NCBI RefSeq assembly: GCF_030490285.1
Contig: NZ_CP129884.1
Span: 930,001 to 994,000 of the forward strand
DNA from: Methylomonas montana
GTDB taxonomy: Bacteria > Pseudomonadota > Gammaproteobacteria > Methylococcales > Methylomonadaceae
Length of the DNA stretch: 64,000 nt
Direction of reading: 5' to 3'
Shown here: in pieces, positions 36,453 to 44,502 of the stretch
How the letters are laid out: the number at the start of each line of letters is the position of its first letter
Numbering within the stretch: the stretch's first letter is position 1
Translations under genes and position numbers: made by a program
The notes under the pieces: model-generated
What the model was told of the DNA's origin: nothing
Databases searched by the model: none
What the model saw: the letters and a program-made list of their open reading frames with translations, nothing else

Positions 36453-36869
36453 TCAAAGCAGATGGCGGACCACAAACACCGTCAGACCGCCGGTGAGCAT
36501 GAAAGTCAGCGTCGCGACGATTGAGCGCAAGGACAGCCGGGCGATGCCGCAGACGCCGTGGCCGCTGGTGCAGCCGCCGCCGAGCCGGGTGCCGTAGCCG
36601 ACCAGCAGGCCGGCAAGCGCCAGCCAAATGGGCGAAGCATCCAGCTCCAGCGCGATGTCGGTGCCGCTCAGGCGATACAGCGGCGCGCTGGCCAACAGGC
36701 CGGCCAGAAACCAGCCGCGCCATCTGCTGCCCGATTGCCAGGGTGGTAACAGCCCGGCGGCAATGCCGGAGATGCCGGCGGTATGTTTATGGGTAAACAG
36801 CAATAAGGCTGCGGATAGCCCGATCAGCGCACCGCCCGCCAACGCGGATAATATCGTCAAAGCATTCAT
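36453..36869 (-). CDS. YeeE/YedE-family half-transporter
   Basis: This 138-residue protein carries the first-half signature [18 protein letters not shown], with two cysteines of the TsuA-type sulfur relay, and four TM helices. In the family the two halves assemble as one transporter for thiosulfate or other sulfane-sulfur compounds. It lies in the sulfur block and is followed by its partner. Confidence 0.85.
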   Translation of the reverse strand: MNALTILSALAGGALIGLSAALLLFTHKHTAGISGIAAGLLPPWQSGSRWRGWFLAGLLASAPLYRLSGTDIALELDASPIWLALAGLLVGYGTRLGGGCTSGHGVCGIARLSLRSIVATLTFMLTGGLTVFVVRHLL

Positions 36870-36900
36870 ACTTTCGTCTTGCCAAAAAGCGGGTATTGAA

Positions 36901-38196
36901 TCAGAAACGCCGCGACCAAGCGAATTGCAATGAAAATTGCGTCATCGACAGATCGATGGATTGACCGGGACTCAACGGGTTAGCGCCGGTAATGGTTTTT
37001 TGCGGCGAATACATAAAGGCAAAGCTCAAGTCGTCTTGTTTGCTCAACGCGTGACTAAAGCCGCCGGTCAGATGCCATTCCTGCACGCCCGGCGCCAATA
37101 TGTTGAATAACACTTCCGAACCTTCGATCGGCTGTTGGCCGTAGCTAAACCCACCGCGCCAGGTCCATTGATCGTTTTGTTTCCATTGCCCGCCGAATTT
37201 GTAGATGGTCATGTCGTTCCAGCCAAAGCCCGGCCCCAAGCCGTTGCCCAGGCTGCCAGGCGTCAGCGGTTGCAGGGTGTTGCCGACCGATTTGATCTCG
37301 CTGTAACGGATATGCTCGATATCGAAGTTGGTGGTGATCTCGCGGTTGACATCCCAGGATAGGCCGACGTTGAAGCTGTCGGGAATATCGAAGCCGCCTT
37401 GCTGTGCGAACAAGCCGGCGTAACGTTCAAAGTCGGACATATAAATCCGGCTTTTGTAAGACGCGCCCAAGCGCAAGCCGGGTATCAATTCCGCCTGACC
37501 GCCGATTCTAAAGCCGGCGCCGAACGAGTAATCGCGGCCTTTATCGGAAAGGTGATTAGGGTCGCTGGAAAAGGGCGCAAACGATCCGATGCCTCGTGCT
37601 TTAAAGGTCTGAGCGGCAAAAATCGGCGAAATCCCCACGGAATAACGGCCATGATCGAAAGAGCGAGCATAGGTGCCGACCAGAAAAGCCTGGGCCATAT
37701 CGATGCCGGCTCGGCCGGCGCAGAACACACCGGGCTGCCCGCCGCAATAAGGCGAGGCGTTATTGACTTGTCGCCAATCGGTGTTCATGCCGCCGTTGCC
37801 ATACAGCGTCAGGCCGATGGTTTGCTGGTCGTCCAGTTTATGACTCCAGCCTAGCGTGCCAATCGGGAAGAAATTGCTTTCGCTTTCCTGTGTGCCTGGG
37901 CCGAGGTCGAAGGACTGTTGGGAGAACGCGGGGGTGCCGCTGACCCGATATTCGCGAAAAGGCGCGAATAATTCGGCTTCGATATCCAGCCGGTTGCCGA
38001 CGTAAGCCAGGCCGGCCGGATTGACCGCGGCGGCGATCGCATCTTGCGAAAACGCCGTGCTGGCGCCGGCCATGGCCTTGCTACGGGCGCCGTATCCGTG
38101 CGCGAAATAACCGTTGGTAGCGCTAGCCAGGGAGGGGGTGAGCGAGATGATTGCGAATGCGCCGCTTAACAAAAACGGTTTATTTCGATAAGACAT
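36901..38196 (-). CDS. FadL/TodX-family outer-membrane transporter
   Basis: This 431-residue protein has a signal peptide (ends near SLASATN). The FadL hatch and early strands follow (NGYFAHGYGARSKAMAGAST, AVNPAGLAYVGNRLDIEAEL), and the barrel ends in LQFAWSRRF. The family admits hydrophobic molecules such as fatty acids or hydrocarbons across the outer membrane. The ATG at 38196 is used; a second ATG at 38208 is possible. It precedes the split YeeE pair in the same direction, with a 31-bp gap, so it is likely cotranscribed. The substrate is unknown. Confidence 0.85.
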   Translation of the reverse strand: MSYRNKPFLLSGAFAIISLTPSLASATNGYFAHGYGARSKAMAGASTAFSQDAIAAAVNPAGLAYVGNRLDIEAELFAPFREYRVSGTPAFSQQSFDLGPGTQESESNFFPIGTLGWSHKLDDQQTIGLTLYGNGGMNTDWRQVNNASPYCGGQPGVFCAGRAGIDMAQAFLVGTYARSFDHGRYSVGISPIFAAQTFKARGIGSFAPFSSDPNHLSDKGRDYSFGAGFRIGGQAELIPGLRLGASYKSRIYMSDFERYAGLFAQQGGFDIPDSFNVGLSWDVNREITTNFDIEHIRYSEIKSVGNTLQPLTPGSLGNGLGPGFGWNDMTIYKFGGQWKQNDQWTWRGGFSYGQQPIEGSEVLFNILAPGVQEWHLTGGFSHALSKQDDLSFAFMYSPQKTITGANPLSPGQSIDLSMTQFSLQFAWSRRF

Positions 38197-38249
38197 AGTC
38201 CATTCCATGTGGTGAAAGATACGAGGAATGGTAGCGAGGGGTGGGTATA

Positions 38250-38433
38250 TTAGAAAACGACATTATTCGAAATGAGCATCGAATATTGGCATAAGCGGCC
38301 TAAAACCGCCGATTTCGTACGCTTGACAAGCGCTCGATAAATCGCCGAATATAACGCCTGAAAACGCTAGCAAATGTGTAGGAGTTTTAGGAAACGATGT
38401 TTTTCGATTAGCCAATCTGATAATGGCATAAGC
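38250..38433. promoter_or_regulatory. direct repeat in the fadL-cysK divergent promoter region
   Basis: Two related ~45-bp segments (about 38250-38297 and 38385-38433) both begin with AAAACGA or GAAACGA and end with TTGGCATAAGC or ATGGCATAAGC. The first contains ATTCGA-N8-TCGAAT. Their position between divergent sulfur-related transcripts suggests paired regulator sites. Confidence 0.4.
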
Positions 38434-38441
38434 CAACAGCG

Positions 38442-38546
38442 GGGTTCTTGACAGAACCCGGCGCGGCAAAGTACTTTAACGTAAAGCATCAAGCTGACCG
38501 GACAACCGGAAGCCAGTGCGCCCGTAAGGGCCACTGGCTTTTTTTT
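38442..38546 (+). terminator. structured cysK leader ending in a Rho-independent terminator (possible attenuator)
   Basis: Three hairpins in order: GGGTTC-N6-GAACCC (38442-38459), CCGG-ACAA-CCGG (about 38498-38509), and AGCCAGTG ... CCACTGGCT followed by eight T (38511-38546). The terminator lies about 36 bp before the cysK start and after the likely promoter region, so read-through would control cysK, epsC, encapsulin and the desulfurase. No known riboswitch class recognised. Confidence 0.6.
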
Positions 38547-38582
38547 GGCCTAAACAAAACCAACACACGGAGCACAACGGAC

Positions 38583-39560
38583 ATGGCACATTGGTATCCC
38601 GATAATTCACAGTCCATCGGCAACACGCCTTTGGTACGACTCAACCGCATTACCGAAGGGGCGCAGGCGACTATCTTGGCCAAGATCGAAGGCCGCAATC
38701 CGGCGTATTCGGTGAAATGCCGAATCGGCGCGGCGATGATCAACGACGCCCAGAGCAAGGGCTTGCTCATCGAAGGCAAGGAACTGATAGAGCCGACCAG
38801 CGGCAATACCGGCATTGCGCTGGCTTTTGTCGCGGCGGCGCGCGGCATTCCGCTGACCTTGACCATGCCCGAAACGATGAGTGTGGAGCGCCGCAAATTA
38901 TTGGTGGCATACGGCGCCAAGCTAGTACTGACCGAGGGGGCCAAAGGCATGAAAGGCGCTATCGCCAAAGCCGAGGAAATCGCCGCGGCCGAGCCGGATC
39001 GCTATGTATTGCTGCAACAGTTCAAAAATCCGGCCAACCCGGCGATTCACGAGCTGACCACCGGTCCGGAAATCTGGGCCGATAGCGACGGCGCCATCGA
39101 CATCCTGGTGTCCGGCGTCGGCACCGGCGGCACCATTACCGGGATATCGAGATACATCAAGTTAAAGCAGGGCAAACCCATCGTTTCGATCGCGGTCGAG
39201 CCGGAAGCCAGCCCGATTTTGAGCCAATTTCGGGCCGGCGCGGAATTGCAACCGGCGCCGCACAAGATTCAAGGCATAGGCGCGGGCTTTGTGCCGGATG
39301 TGCTGGATTTGTCCCTGGTCGATCAAATCGAGCTGGTCGGCAACGACGAAGCCATCGATTACGCTCGCCGGCTGGCGCGCGAGGAAGGCATTTTGGCGGG
39401 TATTTCCTGCGGAGCGGCCGTGGCCGTGGCGGTGCGGGTCGCCAAGCGGCCGGAAAATGTCGGCAAGACCATCGTGGTGATATTGCCGGATTCCGGCGAG
39501 CGTTATCTCAGCTCGGCGCTGTTCGAAGGTTTGTTCGATGCCCAGGGTTTGCCGGCATGA
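38583..39560 (+). CDS. cysK: cysteine synthase A, copy 2
   Basis: The 325-residue PLP enzyme shows [49 protein letters not shown] and a C-terminal tail [10 protein letters not shown]. It is the closer of the two copies to classical CysK. Its stop overlaps the start of epsC (ATGA), so cysteine synthase and serine acetyltransferase are made together and may form the cysteine synthase complex. The ATG at 38583 is used because [20 protein letters not shown] aligns with family N-termini. An upstream leader with a terminator could attenuate it. Confidence 0.94.
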   Translation: MAHWYPDNSQSIGNTPLVRLNRITEGAQATILAKIEGRNPAYSVKCRIGAAMINDAQSKGLLIEGKELIEPTSGNTGIALAFVAAARGIPLTLTMPETMSVERRKLLVAYGAKLVLTEGAKGMKGAIAKAEEIAAAEPDRYVLLQQFKNPANPAIHELTTGPEIWADSDGAIDILVSGVGTGGTITGISRYIKLKQGKPIVSIAVEPEASPILSQFRAGAELQPAPHKIQGIGAGFVPDVLDLSLVDQIELVGNDEAIDYARRLAREEGILAGISCGAAVAVAVRVAKRPENVGKTIVVILPDSGERYLSSALFEGLFDAQGLPA

Positions 39561-40486
39561 GTTCGGTAGAAAACGGCCATCGTTGGGGGGTGGACGAACT
39601 GGTCGCGCAATTGCGCGAACTGCGTCTGCAATCCCTGGAAAACCGGCATCGCCGCGAGCATCCGCCCAAGCTGCCATCGCGTAAGGTGTTAAGCCATATT
39701 GTCGATAACATCGGCGCGGTGCTGTTTCCCAACCGCTTGGGGCAGCCCGATCTGACCGACGAAGGCATCGATTATTTCGTCGGCCACACCTTGGATAGCG
39801 TGTTGCGCGAGCTGCATAGACAGATACGTTTGGAGCTGCAATTCATCGCCGAGCAGCAAGATTTAACGGTCGATAGCGATGGCCGGGCCACCGAGATTGT
39901 CCGGCAATTCGCCGCGCGGCTGCCCGCGGTTAGAGCCTTGATCGACAGCGATATTCAGGCCGCTTACGAAGGCGATCCGGCGGCCAGAAGTTCCGATGAA
40001 GTCTTGGTGTGTTATCCGGGAATAACCGCTGTGATCCATTATCGTTTGGCGCATGTACTGTACTCGCTGGGCGTGCCCTTGGTGGCGCGGGTCATCAGCG
40101 AGGTCGCCCATTCGGCTACCGGCATCGACATCCACCCCGGCGCGCAAATCGGCGACAGCTTTTTTATCGATCACGGCACCGGCGTGGTGATCGGCGAAAC
40201 GGCGGTGATCGGCCGCCGCGTCAGACTGTATCAAGCGGTGACGCTGGGCGCCAAGCGTTTTGCCAAGGACGACAACGGCATGCTGGTCAAAGGCAACGAG
40301 CGGCATCCCATCGTCGAGGACGACGTGGTGATTTACGCCGGCGCCACGATTTTAGGCCGGATCACTATCGGACACGGCTCGACGATAGGCGGCAATGTCT
40401 GGCTGACCCATAACGTCCCGCCCGACAGCTTGGTCAGCCAGGGCCAAAATCGCACCGAGGTCTTCGCTGGCGGAGGAGGGATTTAG
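39557..40486 (+). CDS. epsC: serine O-acetyltransferase, EpsC type
   Basis: The 309-residue enzyme makes O-acetylserine from serine and acetyl-CoA. It has a long helical N-terminus (residues 1-180) and a left-handed beta-helix of hexapeptide repeats with [34 protein letters not shown] and [14 protein letters not shown]. This longer form is called EpsC and is common beside encapsulin-type sulfur loci. It overlaps cysK by 4 bp and is followed 107 bp later by the encapsulin gene. The product feeds CysK and supplies cysteine for the encapsulated desulfurase. Confidence 0.92.
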   Translation: MSSVENGHRWGVDELVAQLRELRLQSLENRHRREHPPKLPSRKVLSHIVDNIGAVLFPNRLGQPDLTDEGIDYFVGHTLDSVLRELHRQIRLELQFIAEQQDLTVDSDGRATEIVRQFAARLPAVRALIDSDIQAAYEGDPAARSSDEVLVCYPGITAVIHYRLAHVLYSLGVPLVARVISEVAHSATGIDIHPGAQIGDSFFIDHGTGVVIGETAVIGRRVRLYQAVTLGAKRFAKDDNGMLVKGNERHPIVEDDVVIYAGATILGRITIGHGSTIGGNVWLTHNVPPDSLVSQGQNRTEVFAGGGGI

Positions 40487-40540
40487 CAGACAGAAAACGA
40501 AAAATACAGACGTTTTTGTGAACCGATTTAAAGCAATGCG

Positions 40541-40557
40541 TCGCGATAGAGTCGCGA
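40541..40557 (+). other. small hairpin before the encapsulin gene
   Basis: TCGCGA-TAGAG-TCGCGA followed by TTAAAAA, 37 bp before the encapsulin start and after epsC. It could partly terminate or stabilise the transcript so that the shell protein is made at a different level from the enzymes. Confidence 0.35.
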
Positions 40558-40593
40558 TTAAAAACACCATCCACTTAATAAAGGAAGATCACC

Positions 40594-41517
40594 ATGACCG
40601 AAACCGACATTCACCAAGCCCATACCGCGTTAGGCGACGTCGCCGCACGTACCTTATCGAACGCCACCAAAACCGTGCCCATGATGGGCACCATCACCCC
40701 GCGCTGGCTGGTGCACCTGTTGCAATGGGTGCCGGTCGAAGCGGGTATTTATCGGGTCAACAAAGTTAAAAGCGAAACCAGCATCACCGTCGATTGCTCC
40801 AGCCTGGACGAAAAAGTACTGCCGCAAACCTTCGTCGATTACGAGGAATGGGGCCGCGAATACCGTTTGAACGCGGTCAACACCGTGTTGGACGTTCACA
40901 CCCGCGTGGCCGACTTGTACAGCAGTCCCTACAACCAAATCCACGAGCAGTTGCGTCTGACCATCGAAACCGTGAAAGAACGCCAAGAAAGCGAGTTGAT
41001 TAACAACGCCGAATACGGTTTGTTGAACAATGTCGCGCCAGCGCAAAAAGTGCAAACCCGCAAAGGTTCGCCGACTCCGGACGATCTGGACGAACTGATC
41101 GCCCGCGTTTGGAAAGAGCCGGGCTTCTTCCTGGCGCATCCGCGTGCCATCGCCGCCTTCGGCCGCGAAGCGACTCGCCGCGGTACGCCTCCGCCCACCA
41201 TTTCGCTGTTCGGTTCGCAGTTTTTGACCTGGCGCGGCTTGCCTTTGATTCCGACCGACAAACTGAAAATCGTCAATGGCAAAACCAATATCCTGCTGCT
41301 GCGCACCGGCGAAAGCCGTCAAGGCGTGGTCGGTTTGTATCAACCAAACTTGACCGACGAGTTGAGCATGGGCTTGTCGGTGCGTTTCATGGGCATCAAC
41401 CATAAAGCCATCGCCTCCTATCTGGTATCGCTGTATTGCTCGCTGGCGGTGTTGACCGAGGACGCCATCGGCGTATTGGAGAACGTCGAAATAGGCAACT
41501 ACTATGACTACCAATAA
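40594..41517 (+). CDS. srpI: family 2A encapsulin shell protein (SrpI-like)
   Basis: The 307-residue protein matches the SrpI family: DVAARTLSNATKTVPMM, ITPRWLVHLLQWVPVEAGI, YRVNKVK, the central GSPTPDDLDELIARVWKEPG, HPRAIAAFGREATRRGTPPP and SLYCSLAVLTEDAIGVLENV at the end. It has an HK97-type phage capsid fold and assembles into a protein-shelled nanocompartment, usually 60 subunits. Family 2A shells hold cysteine desulfurase and respond to sulfur supply. AAGGAAG precedes the ATG. The start of the desulfurase gene overlaps its end by 14 bp, so cargo and shell are translationally coupled. Confidence 0.94.
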   Translation: MTETDIHQAHTALGDVAARTLSNATKTVPMMGTITPRWLVHLLQWVPVEAGIYRVNKVKSETSITVDCSSLDEKVLPQTFVDYEEWGREYRLNAVNTVLDVHTRVADLYSSPYNQIHEQLRLTIETVKERQESELINNAEYGLLNNVAPAQKVQTRKGSPTPDDLDELIARVWKEPGFFLAHPRAIAAFGREATRRGTPPPTISLFGSQFLTWRGLPLIPTDKLKIVNGKTNILLLRTGESRQGVVGLYQPNLTDELSMGLSVRFMGINHKAIASYLVSLYCSLAVLTEDAIGVLENVEIGNYYDYQ

Positions 41518-43147
41518 CGCCGATTTGTCCGGATTGGCGCAACAGGCGCTGAGCGGCGGCGGTGTGCCGGCCGACTTGCCGGATGCCGCCGAGCTGACCC
41601 GCCTGGCGAATCAGTTTTTTCGGGAAGTGCCGAATGGCGGCGAGGCGATTGATACGGTGCCGGTTTCGGCGGCGACATCCGTGCCTATTCACACGGTACC
41701 GGCTGGCTTTAATTCGCGGCCCGGCATCGACGATACGTCGATTTCAGCCTTGGTGCAACGTAGTGTCGGCTTGCCAGGCGCCAGCGATTTGCAAAAATCG
41801 CTGGCATCACCGCTGGGTGGCAAACAACCATCCACGACGGGCGGTTCGTCGTTTTATTTTTTGAACGAAGTGTCGGCATTGGCTAAGGAGGCTCAGTTAC
41901 CAGGGCTGGTTGCCGCGCATCCGCCGTTTGATGTGCATGCCGTGCGCCGGGATTTCCCAATTCTACAGGAACGCGTCAACGGCTATCCGTTGGCCTGGCT
42001 GGATAACGCTGCCACCACCCAGAAACCGCAGGTAGTGATCGACCGGATTTCCGAGTTTTACCAACACGAAAACTCCAATATCCATAGAGCCGCGCATGAA
42101 TTGGCGGCGCGGGCTACCGACGCTTACGAAGGCGCCCGCGACATCGTCGCCCGTTTCATCAATGCCTCGTCGTCCAGCGAAGTGGTGTTTGTACGTGGCG
42201 CCACCGAAGCGATCAATCTGGTGGCAAAAAGCTGGGGCAAACAAAACATAGGCGAAGGCGACGAAATTATCGTCAGCTGGCTGGAGCATCACGCCAACAT
42301 CGTGCCTTGGCAACAGCTTTGCGCCGAAACCGGTGCGCTGCTACGGGTAATCCCGGTCGACGATAACGGGCAGGTGATTCTGGCCGAGTATCAAAAACTG
42401 TTGAACAGCCGCACCAAGCTGGTGTCGTTTACCCAGGTTTCCAATGCGCTGGGTACCGTGACGCCGGCGCAGGAAATGATCGAACTGGCGCACCGGGCCG
42501 GTGCCAAGGTATTGCTGGACGGCGCCCAATCGGTGTCGCATTTGCGGGTCGATGTGCAGGCCTTGGATTGCGACTGGCTGGCGTTTTCGGGTCACAAAAT
42601 CTTCGGCCCTACCGGTATCGGTGTGCTGTACGGCAAGGCCGATGTGTTGGAAGCGACCCAACCCTGGCAGGGTGGCGGTAATATGATCGAGGACGTGACT
42701 TTCGAGAAAACCAGTTACCAACCGGCGCCGGCCAGGTTCGAAGCCGGTACCGGCAATATTGCCGATGCGGTGGGTTTGGGGGCGGCTTTGGAATATCTGA
42801 GCAAACTGGGTATCGAAAACGTCGCCCGTTACGAGCACGAACTGCTGGAGTACGGCATGCACGTGTTGAGAGCCATTCCCGGCGTGCGCTTGATCGGCAC
42901 TGCGCCGGACAAGACCAGCGTGCTGTCTTTCGTATTGGCCGGGCATAGTACCCAAGATGTTGGTACGGCTTTAAATCAGGCTGGTATCGCGGTACGTTCC
43001 GGCCATCATTGCGCTCAGCCTATCCTGCGCCGTTTCGGACTGGAGGCCACGGTGCGGCCGTCGCTGGCGTTTTACAACACCTACGAGGAAATCGACCGGG
43101 TGGCGGCTGTATTGAAACGCTTGCAGTGCAGCAAACGTAGTTTTTAG
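41504..43147 (+). CDS. encapsulated cysteine desulfurase (SufS-like) with N-terminal cargo-loading extension
   Basis: This 547-residue protein has an extra N-terminal region of about 145 residues, low in structure and rich in Gly, Pro and Ser. It contains LTRLANQFFREVPNG, PGIDDTSISALVQRSVGLPG and SSFYFLNEVSALAKEA, and corresponds to the encapsulin-targeting domain of family 2A cargo. The catalytic part follows: AWLDNAATTQKP, SNIHRAAHELAARAT, PLP Lys365 in SGHKIFGPTG and active Cys503 in RSGHHCAQPILRRFG. It takes sulfur from cysteine to leave alanine and a Cys-persulfide, and in related systems elemental sulfur can build up inside the shell. It overlaps the shell gene by 14 bp; a terminator follows. 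Confidence 0.93.
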   Translation: MTTNNADLSGLAQQALSGGGVPADLPDAAELTRLANQFFREVPNGGEAIDTVPVSAATSVPIHTVPAGFNSRPGIDDTSISALVQRSVGLPGASDLQKSLASPLGGKQPSTTGGSSFYFLNEVSALAKEAQLPGLVAAHPPFDVHAVRRDFPILQERVNGYPLAWLDNAATTQKPQVVIDRISEFYQHENSNIHRAAHELAARATDAYEGARDIVARFINASSSSEVVFVRGATEAINLVAKSWGKQNIGEGDEIIVSWLEHHANIVPWQQLCAETGALLRVIPVDDNGQVILAEYQKLLNSRTKLVSFTQVSNALGTVTPAQEMIELAHRAGAKVLLDGAQSVSHLRVDVQALDCDWLAFSGHKIFGPTGIGVLYGKADVLEATQPWQGGGNMIEDVTFEKTSYQPAPARFEAGTGNIADAVGLGAALEYLSKLGIENVARYEHELLEYGMHVLRAIPGVRLIGTAPDKTSVLSFVLAGHSTQDVGTALNQAGIAVRSGHHCAQPILRRFGLEATVRPSLAFYNTYEEIDRVAAVLKRLQCSKRSF

Positions 43148-43162
43148 CGCTTAAATGAAGTA

Positions 43163-43194
43163 GGCGCTCTTTCCGAGTTTTCGGGAAGAGCGCT
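43163..43194 (+). terminator. terminator-like hairpin after the desulfurase gene
   Basis: Stem GGCGCTCTTTCC / GGGAAGAGCGCT (one mismatch) with loop GAGTTTTC, followed by a T-rich stretch (GATTTCTTCTT). It ends the cysK-epsC-encapsulin-desulfurase transcript and faces the convergent EAL-like gene. Confidence 0.6.
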
Positions 43195-43273
43195 GAGATT
43201 TCTTCTTAGGACTTCTTTAGCAACGGTTTTTTGCTACCTGCTTTGTAATCGTTCCGTCCTCTGTGTCGGTGCA

Positions 43274-44161
43274 TTAATGTCGGTAGTGGGCCTCTCGACT
43301 TGGCCGGGTATTTTGGGTGTGGTCGGCTGCTGCCAACAATGGCTGTTCGAAATATGCCCCTTCTACCAGGTCGAAGCCGGTTTGTCTGGCTAACGCGGCG
43401 CTTCGTCTATCCTCGATGTCAAGCATGATGCTACGGCCGGCAACCGAATCGACTAGGCTGTTCAACTGCTGCAATTTTTCCGGCAGTTTGTTGTCGCGAA
43501 TCCGCTCCAGATGTTGGGTCGACAGTCCGACAAAATCCGGCGCGGCTCTGGCAATCAATTCGATAGCCGGCTTTTCCAATGTGTGATAGTCAAACTTCAA
43601 TGCCAGCCGGTAGCCACGGCGTTGATAGTTTTGCAAGCCTTTCAATAAGGTCTGGTAATAGCGGGCGTAAATTCTGTTAACGGTCATGGTAATCGCTACA
43701 TTGCGGGTTTGCAGACCGCATTTGACGATGACCTCTTCAAAATAGGCGCCATGATCTTCCTTGACCCCGAGAATGTGGCGCGGATCGACTTCCAGAAATA
43801 ACACCTCATCCAGATGAGCTTGCGGCAAATAATTAAGCATATGCACGGCTCGCGATAAGCGATCGAAATTAATAATCGATTCTGGCTGAGTATTTTGCTC
43901 GGGCGGCAAAGCCAATAGATTTTCCAGTTCCTGATTTTGTAGGGGTTGTGCAGTATGGGGCGCCACGCTGAGATGTGCGGCGTGGCCGACCAGGTGTGCG
44001 CTGCGTAGGGTTTCGCGGATCGGTTTCAGGGTACTGCCGATGCAGATCGGTCCAAACAGCGCGTGTACGCCGCCGTCGCGCAAAATAAAAGGCCTGAAAC
44101 CGCTGTTGTGCTCTTGCTCTAGTCTATCGTTGAAGTATTCTACTAATTGCTGCAAAGGCAT
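43274..44161 (-). CDS. degenerate EAL-fold protein beside the encapsulin operon
   Basis: The 295-residue protein aligns along its length with the EAL protein at 23982-24884 (NFDRLSRAVHMLNYL, EVLFLEVDPRHILGV, YQRRGYRLALKFDYHTLEK, FDLVEGAYFEQPL). Catalytic positions are lost: no EAL motif (FGPICIGS in its place), KFDYHT for DDFG, DIED for E.IE and EGAYF for QGY. It should not hydrolyse c-di-GMP and might bind it or a partner as a pseudoenzyme. It points towards the encapsulin operon and shares an upstream region, with a terminator and an inverted motif, with the divergent cysB2. AGGAGTT precedes the ATG. Confidence 0.75.
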   Translation of the reverse strand: MPLQQLVEYFNDRLEQEHNSGFRPFILRDGGVHALFGPICIGSTLKPIRETLRSAHLVGHAAHLSVAPHTAQPLQNQELENLLALPPEQNTQPESIINFDRLSRAVHMLNYLPQAHLDEVLFLEVDPRHILGVKEDHGAYFEEVIVKCGLQTRNVAITMTVNRIYARYYQTLLKGLQNYQRRGYRLALKFDYHTLEKPAIELIARAAPDFVGLSTQHLERIRDNKLPEKLQQLNSLVDSVAGRSIMLDIEDRRSAALARQTGFDLVEGAYFEQPLLAAADHTQNTRPSREAHYRH

Positions 44162-44267
44162 CGGTTTAACTCCTGTAAAAAACGTTTGCTAGTGAAGGGG
44201 AGACAGCTTTTGGCTAGCCTTGAAGTGAAGATGGGTCATTACAGCGGGCGTGGTTGCGCCGAAAAAA

Positions 44268-44291
44268 GGCGGGGTCGACCCCGCCATCAAA
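44268..44291 (-). terminator. strong palindromic terminator in the leader of the degenerate EAL gene
   Basis: Read on the minus strand, the perfect palindrome GGCGGGGTCGACCCCGCC is followed by six T. It lies 107 bp before the EAL-like start, so it would end transcripts begun near 44400, as an attenuator or the end of a small RNA. Confidence 0.65.
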
Positions 44292-44388
44292 ACGTCCCTG
44301 TCGCTAGGAGGAGGTTTGCCCATCGCTAAAACACTGACGAGTCTCCAATCGAATTGTCATATTAGAGACATAAATCGCCAAAATAAAA

Positions 44389-44412
44389 CGATATAATGTG
44401 ATTTTTATATCG
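44389..44412. promoter_or_regulatory. inverted GATATAA motif between EAL-like gene and cysB2
   Basis: CGATATAA and TTATATCG separated by 8 bp, 91 bp before the cysB2 start. It is a looser version of the inverted repeat before cysT and a candidate CysB or autoregulatory site. Confidence 0.5.
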
Positions 44413-44502
44413 AAAGAATAGATTTCGATTGCGGCATTGAATGACAGTGCGGATAGGATATTGAAATCTTTCTGCGGATTGCCCTTTTTCAGGAACAACA
44501 CC

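Noticed and set aside
44290..44350. Canonical c-di-GMP-I riboswitch before the degenerate EAL gene
   Set aside because: GGGCAAACC and GGGACG are present, but the CAAAGC element and a good P1b stem are missing, so I do not annotate it as a riboswitch; it is kept only as a finding to test.
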